Below the pieces are notes generated by a model. It did not search any database and was not told the origin of the DNA. It saw only the letters and a list, made by a program, of their open reading frames with translations. A DNA stretch of 9,326 bases from Sedimentisphaerales bacterium. Its GTDB lineage: Bacteria; Planctomycetota; Phycisphaerae; Sedimentisphaerales; SG8-4. Below, in pieces: positions 5,722 to 9,326 of this stretch (positions within the stretch are counted from its first letter, which is position 1; the number at the start of each line of letters is the position of its first letter). The stretch is taken from positions 1 through 9,326 of the forward strand of contig JAFGCA010000716.1 in the NCBI GenBank assembly GCA_016932895.1, in the 5' to 3' direction. The position numbers were made by a program, and so were the translations under genes.

Positions 5722-6801
5722 ATGATCCTGGATTGTTATCAATGCTCTTCATGCTATTTTGAAGACAAAGAGCCCAGCTCGAGAATCGACCCGGTCACCG
5801 TTTCGCCACCGCAACCGCGGCGGACGTTTGAAAACGTGCTGGTGGTGTTCGTCTGTGTGGAGCGGTACGACAGCCGGCAGGAGCTGGAGGAGGCCGCCGA
5901 TGAATTCGCCGCGTTGTCCAATATGTTAGGCAAGCGGCCCATTGTGCTGTGCCCGAACGTGCACCTGTCGATGGACAAGGCCCCGGAGAAGCAGGCGGTT
6001 TTCCTCATCGGCGAGCTGGAGAGAATGCTGGCTGAGCGGGGATACGAGGTTCACCGGCTCTCCTTTGGGTACCACAAGAAATACGGTCTGGAATGCAACG
6101 GCAACGTGGGCAGCGTGGTCGGCCGGCGTTTCTATGGGTCGGATCACAAGCAGTTTCTGCGTCTGATGACGCGCTTGGGTGTGTGTCCCCCGGAATCGCT
6201 GCCGCGCGACATGCCCGTGTGGGCCGAGGTTCTCCTGGAACGCCAGTTGAAGGTCTTGGGCAGCCGGCGCGAGACCTACAACGCGGCCAAGAGGATGTGC
6301 GAGGAGCAGTTGGATGCCACGGGGCACGGCGAGATGTGGACCTGCATGTTGTTCGAGGGCGAGCGGCAGCCGATGGACGATTATCTCAGCCAGCTCTACA
6401 CCATCATCGAAGAGTATCCGGATGTCCGCGTGCATCGGGCGATGAATCTCAGTGTGCCCGGGTTTTCCAACGCGGCGCGGCATCTGTTTCGCAAGTATCC
6501 CGAGGCCATCGAGTCGGGCCGCTTGCGTATCTATAACAGCAAGGTTTCGGATATCGAATTCCTCCTGTCCCGCAGCGCGGTGCTGCTGGCTTTTCCGCAA
6601 ATTCCGCGGAAGGCCGGTTCGCACGCGGGAGAGATCTCCTTTGGCATCTATTGCAAGGACGAGGATTTTGCCAAGAACCTCATCCAGTGGTATCGCACGT
6701 TCCTGGTGGACGGCCGGTCCGGGTGGATTCGCACGGAATCGGAGCTGAACGCCGTGATCAACGAGCTGGAAGAGGAGATGTTCCAGGAAGGGCGTGAATA
6801 A
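5722..6801 (+). CDS. ThrRS-editing-domain-like protein, extra C-terminal domain
   Basis: 359 residues. Residues 1-137 follow the layout of the N-terminal editing domain of archaeal threonyl-tRNA synthetase, a fold shared with D-aminoacyl-tRNA deacylase: a strand NVLVVFVCVE (38-47), the PNVHLS segment (78-83) where archaeal proteins have PFAHLS, and FGYHKKYGLECNGN (115-128) where they have FGYYKAFKISCKGH. The synthetase catalytic and anticodon-binding domains are absent. Residues 165-335 form a separate alpha/beta domain ending in SAVLLAFPQIPRK and an acidic helix with QWYRTFL. Its pattern recalls non-catalytic PLD-like effector domains, with no HKD motif, so that assignment is weak. N-terminal cysteines at 5, 8 and 11 are unusual. 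No signal peptide or membrane helix, so probably cytoplasmic. It could clear mischarged tRNA or act as a sensor. The ribosome-binding site is weak, but the N-terminus fits the domain start. Confidence 0.72.
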   Translation: MILDCYQCSSCYFEDKEPSSRIDPVTVSPPQPRRTFENVLVVFVCVERYDSRQELEEAADEFAALSNMLGKRPIVLCPNVHLSMDKAPEKQAVFLIGELERMLAERGYEVHRLSFGYHKKYGLECNGNVGSVVGRRFYGSDHKQFLRLMTRLGVCPPESLPRDMPVWAEVLLERQLKVLGSRRETYNAAKRMCEEQLDATGHGEMWTCMLFEGERQPMDDYLSQLYTIIEEYPDVRVHRAMNLSVPGFSNAARHLFRKYPEAIESGRLRIYNSKVSDIEFLLSRSAVLLAFPQIPRKAGSHAGEISFGIYCKDEDFAKNLIQWYRTFLVDGRSGWIRTESELNAVINELEEEMFQEGRE

Positions 6802-6872
6802 GCGGCTGCTCGTCTCGAGTCCTGCCTTGTCACGCCGGGCGGGAGGCGGCATACGGATTAGGGAACAGCGCG

Positions 6873-8255
6873 GTGCATACGGTCTTGTCGGTGGCGCTCG
6901 TTGCGGGCTACGTGGTCGTTCTCACGTTCGTGGCCGTACGCGCCCGCGCCGCGCGGGACTATGCGGAATTCTCGCTTGCCAGCCGCGCCCTGCCCCTGGC
7001 GCTGGTTTTCGGCAGTCTTTGTGCGACCTACGTGGGGCCGGCTTTCTCCATCGGCTTTGTGGGCAAGGGTTTTCTCTCCGGTTTTCTCTTTTTGGGCATC
7101 GGTCTGGCCTATGCGATCCAGAATATTCTCGTGGGCGTTCTTATCGCGCCGCGGCTCCGCGCTCTCAAGGATTGTCACACGCTGGGGGATGCGATCGGGC
7201 AAAGGTACAACTCGCACTGTCACGTCCTGGCCGGCGTGGTGTCGGTCGGACTGTGCACGGGTTTTGCGGCCGTGATGGCCAAGGCCGGAGGGGTAGTCCT
7301 CAATGATATCTTTCACCTGCCCCCCTGGTCGTCCGTCACCATCGTGGTGGGCATTACTGCGCTCTACACGACCTCGGGAGGACTGCGGGCGAGTGTCATT
7401 ACCGACGCCTTCCAGTTCAGCGCCTTCGCGATCCTGCTGCCGGTGGTGTTGCTGTTGGCGCTGGCGTTCCATATGGAGGGGGGAGTCGCCGCTTTCGTCG
7501 CGCAGGGGACCGCGGCGACTTGCGAGGGGCTGGCCTCGACGTCACCGATCAAGATTGTCGGGCTGGTGACGGCCTTTCTGTTAGGGGAGATGCTCATTCC
7601 GCCCTATGCCAATCGCGCGTTGGCGTCGGAGACGACGCGGGTCTCCCGCAATGGCTTCGTTCTGGCGGGATTGTTCAGCCTCGTGTGGTTTCTCGTGATG
7701 ATCTCGCTCGGCATTGTGGCTCGCGGCCTGGTCCCGATGGGAACGAACGAGGATCACGTCCTGTTGCGTCTGGTGAAGGCCGTCATGCCCGTGGGCGGGT
7801 ACGTGCTCCTGCTGGCTGTGACGGTGTCCATCATCATGTCGAGTCTGGACTCGCTTCTAAACGCGGGCGCGGTGGCGTTTACCCAGGATATCGTACGGCC
7901 TCTCAGGAAACTGCCCGATAAGGCGGCCCTGGACGTGGGCAGGGTGGCCACCATAGCCATCGCTGCGGCCGCGGCCGTGGGCGCCGTGGCCGTGCCGGAC
8001 ATTATCAGCGGTTTGCTGGTCTGTTATGCCATTTGGGCGCCGGCGATCCTCCCGGCTCTGGTGCTGGGTCTGTGGCTCAAGAGCCCGCGACCGCTGGCGG
8101 GTATCCTGTCGATGATTGTTGGCGCGCTGGTGGCGATCTTGTTTCAGTTCGTGTTCTCCGATGTGACCGATACGCCCGCCATCATTCCCGCGCTGGCGGC
8201 CGCCTTGCTGGCATATCTCGTGGGCCATATTCTCGACGGGCAGAAAGGGGCTTGA
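6873..8255 (+). CDS. Sodium:solute symporter (SSS family)
   Basis: 460 residues with about 12-13 hydrophobic segments, slightly shorter than typical members. Family signatures are clear: FGSLCATYVGPAFSIGFVGK (46-65) at the first helices, a Tl-type segment HTLGDAIGQRY (102-112), LYTTSGGLRASVITDAFQF (164-182), and IMSSLDSLLNAGAVAFTQD (321-339). In the last, Ser323-Ser324 match the sodium-site serines of vSGLT. It would sit in the inner membrane and import a solute with sodium. The substrate cannot be read from sequence; the rhamnosidase gene downstream makes a sugar plausible, but SSS members also carry amino and organic acids. It starts with GTG, supported by AGGGA (6860-6864) eight bases upstream, and sits 71 bases after the editing-domain gene. 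Confidence 0.9.
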   Translation: MHTVLSVALVAGYVVVLTFVAVRARAARDYAEFSLASRALPLALVFGSLCATYVGPAFSIGFVGKGFLSGFLFLGIGLAYAIQNILVGVLIAPRLRALKDCHTLGDAIGQRYNSHCHVLAGVVSVGLCTGFAAVMAKAGGVVLNDIFHLPPWSSVTIVVGITALYTTSGGLRASVITDAFQFSAFAILLPVVLLLALAFHMEGGVAAFVAQGTAATCEGLASTSPIKIVGLVTAFLLGEMLIPPYANRALASETTRVSRNGFVLAGLFSLVWFLVMISLGIVARGLVPMGTNEDHVLLRLVKAVMPVGGYVLLLAVTVSIIMSSLDSLLNAGAVAFTQDIVRPLRKLPDKAALDVGRVATIAIAAAAAVGAVAVPDIISGLLVCYAIWAPAILPALVLGLWLKSPRPLAGILSMIVGALVAILFQFVFSDVTDTPAIIPALAAALLAYLVGHILDGQKGA

Positions 8256-8258
8256 AGC

Positions 8259-8417
8259 ATGGGAGCGGGTATGCTCATTGTTGTTGTTGTTGTCGCGGCG
8301 GTTCTTGTCATCGCCAGCGGCGTGTGGGTCGCCGTGGCGCTGCTTCGTGCGATGGCCGATCTGAATCGGAAGGCCCCGACGGTGCGCGAGTCTGCGGAGT
8401 TCTCCTCTGCCCGGTAA
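8259..8417 (+). CDS. 52-residue single-span membrane protein beside symporter
   Basis: A 53-codon frame runs from ATG at 8259 to TAA at 8415-8417. It begins three bases after the symporter stop and has AAAGGGG (8244-8250) eight bases before its ATG, so translation is probably coupled. Residues 5-29 form one strongly hydrophobic helix (MLIVVVVVAAVLVIASGVWV onward), followed by a short charged tail (RAMADLNRKAPTVRESAEF). It recalls tiny accessory subunits found beside other sodium symporters, such as MetS next to MetP, but I cannot show homology. It is likely a stabilising or assembly subunit of the symporter. The run of five hydrophobic codons (ATT, then GTT four times) is a small in-frame trinucleotide repeat. 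An upstream reading frame on the same strand covers the region but is Arg/Ser-rich and uncoupled, so it is rejected. Confidence 0.72.
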   Translation: MGAGMLIVVVVVAAVLVIASGVWVAVALLRAMADLNRKAPTVRESAEFSSAR

Positions 8418-8509
8418 CTCCGGGTCCGGCCGTGAAAATCCCGCGCCGGGAAGCGGCACTGCCCCCATGATCGGTTCGGTTGTGTCCCGGTCAATGCTCC
8501 AGTTTGGCG

Positions 8510-8538
8510 TGGCGTTCGACCGGACCGCACGTTATAAT
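8510..8538 (+). promoter_or_regulatory. Promoter with perfect TATAAT before rhamnosidase
   Basis: A perfect TATAAT (8533-8538) stands out in this G+C-rich intergenic stretch, 75 bases before the rhamnosidase ATG. With a 17-base spacer the -35 would be TGGCGT (8510-8515), a poor match, so an activator or another sigma factor may be needed. An inverted repeat, CCGGTC (8487-8492) and GACCGG (8518-8523), flanks the -35 position and could be an operator. The rest of 8418-8613 shows no gene. Confidence 0.45.
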
Positions 8539-8613
8539 CCCTCCGAGAGAATCCGTGTGCTTCGGCATCCGTTGAGCGCCGCTTTTGGGAACGCGTGTTT
8601 AGGGAGTCCCGGC

Positions 8614-9326
8614 ATGGAGGCATCTGCCCTTCGACAAAGAAGCCGTCCGTTGCGAGTAGCGATTGCCTTGATGTTTCCGGGGCTTGCCTTTTGTCTTGGC
8701 GCGGGGCGCCAGGCGGTGGCAGCGGCGGAGCGGACCTGTTCGGTTCGCGCGGTCGGTTTACGTTGCGAGTATCTGCCGGCGCCGTTGGGGATCGACGTGG
8801 CCCGGCCTCGCTTGAGCTGGCAGTTGGCGGCTGCGGAGACCAGGGCGCGCGGTCAGAGGCAGACGGCGTATCGCGTGCTGGTTGCCAGCACATGCGAGCG
8901 ACTGGAGAGCGGCCGGGCTGATCTGTGGGATTCCGGCATGGTCTCGTCGGAGAAGTCGGTGCAGGTCGTCTACGCGGGCAAGCCGCTGGCCTCGGGGATG
9001 CCGTGTTTCTGGAAGGTCCGCGTCAAGGATGAGAAGGGCGCCGTCTCGGCCTGGAGCGAGCCGACTCGCTGGACGATGGGGCTGCTGCAAGAGGCGGATT
9101 GGTCCGCGCGCTGGATCGGCACGGACCAGGTCTTCGAACGAAAGAGGGGTTGGCCCCCGCCGGACAACACCGTGGCCGATCCGTGGCTGCGCAAGACCTT
9201 TACTCTGAACGCCCGGCCCGAGCGCGCCGCGATGTACGTCGCGTCGGTCGGATACCACGAGCTGTACGTCAACGGGCAGCGAGTCGGCGATGCGGTTCTA
9301 TCGCCGGCGGTCGTCAATCACCGCAA
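8614..9326 (+). CDS. Secreted GH78 alpha-L-rhamnosidase, 3' end off window
   Basis: The frame stays open to the window edge: 237 codons plus two bases. The ATG at 8614 follows AGGGAG (8601-8606) by seven bases. Residues 1-38 form a signal peptide (RSRPLRVAIALMFPGLAF to AVAAA), so the enzyme is exported. Residues 48-155 match the N-terminal Ig-like module of bacterial alpha-L-rhamnosidases: GLRCEYLPAPLGID, RPRLSW, GQRQTAYRVLVAS, DLWDSGMV, FWKVRVKDEKG, WSEPTRWTMGLL. Residues 163-172 (DWSARWIGTD) and 191-228 (WLRKTFTL, YVASVGYHELYVNGQRVGD) begin the next beta-sandwich module. The catalytic (alpha/alpha)6 barrel lies beyond the edge. It would cut terminal alpha-L-rhamnose from polysaccharides or glycosides. 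The symporter upstream may carry the product, though the separate promoter suggests independent control. Confidence 0.9.
   Translation, partial: MEASALRQRSRPLRVAIALMFPGLAFCLGAGRQAVAAAERTCSVRAVGLRCEYLPAPLGIDVARPRLSWQLAAAETRARGQRQTAYRVLVASTCERLESGRADLWDSGMVSSEKSVQVVYAGKPLASGMPCFWKVRVKDEKGAVSAWSEPTRWTMGLLQEADWSARWIGTDQVFERKRGWPPPDNTVADPWLRKTFTLNARPERAAMYVASVGYHELYVNGQRVGDAVLSPAVVNHR

Noticed and set aside
4807..5742. 311-codon minus-strand frame
   Set aside because: It covers the sigma factor and the 101-residue gene in antisense; both have clear sense-strand support.
5926..6852. 308-codon minus-strand frame
   Set aside because: It is antisense to the editing-domain gene, whose motifs are recognisable on the plus strand.
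8418..8470. Terminator after the small membrane protein gene
   Set aside because: G+C-rich inverted segments are short and imperfect, and no T-run follows.
8595..8921. 108-codon frame overlapping the rhamnosidase start
   Set aside because: It is a shadow frame; the frame from 8614 carries the signal peptide and rhamnosidase motifs.

Overview
The window looks like chromosome of a high-GC planctomycete, most likely class Phycisphaerae (Sedimentisphaerales-like). This is inferred from three things: a secreted beta-propeller protein ending in a short dockerin-like calcium-binding tail (GDFDGNC..VDFADLALMASAWL), which is common on exported proteins of that group; a sugar-degrading enzyme gene; and a divergent ECF-type sigma factor. 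No rRNA or tRNA gene, insertion sequence or CRISPR array was seen. All genes lie on the + strand.

Region 1 (1-564) has no long gene. It begins with a hairpin and two head-to-head copies of a CATTGCGAG-type interspersed repeat. It then holds a possible 30-residue reading frame with a good ribosome-binding site (331-423), an imperfect palindrome, and a G+C-rich stem just before the first large gene.

Region 2 (565-4576) encodes two exported proteins whose genes overlap by 50 bases. The first is a 946-residue chimera: a Ser/Arg-rich low-complexity half, a Tyr/His/Trp-rich block, TPR-like helices and an Ala/Gly/Pro-rich tail. The second is a 406-residue seven-bladed beta-propeller with the dockerin-like C-terminus. 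Both are probably cell-surface or extracellular proteins.

Region 3 (about 4634-8417) looks like one operon behind a sigma-70-like promoter. It encodes an ECF-like sigma factor, a 101-residue protein of unknown function, and a 359-residue protein. The N-terminal part of the last resembles the editing domain of archaeal threonyl-tRNA synthetase, and its C-terminal part is an unassigned alpha/beta domain. A sodium:solute symporter follows, and then a 52-residue single-span membrane protein three bases downstream of it, too short for usual gene-length cut-offs.

Region 4 (8418-9326) carries a TATAAT-type promoter and the first 237 codons of a secreted GH78 alpha-L-rhamnosidase that runs off the window. 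Rhamnosidase plus symporter suggests uptake and breakdown of rhamnose-containing polysaccharide. The sigma factor and editing-domain fusion could be its regulators, but that link is inference from gene order only.

The most unusual items are the editing-domain fusion with altered active-site positions, the small membrane protein paired with the symporter, and the leader region with its candidate small ORF.
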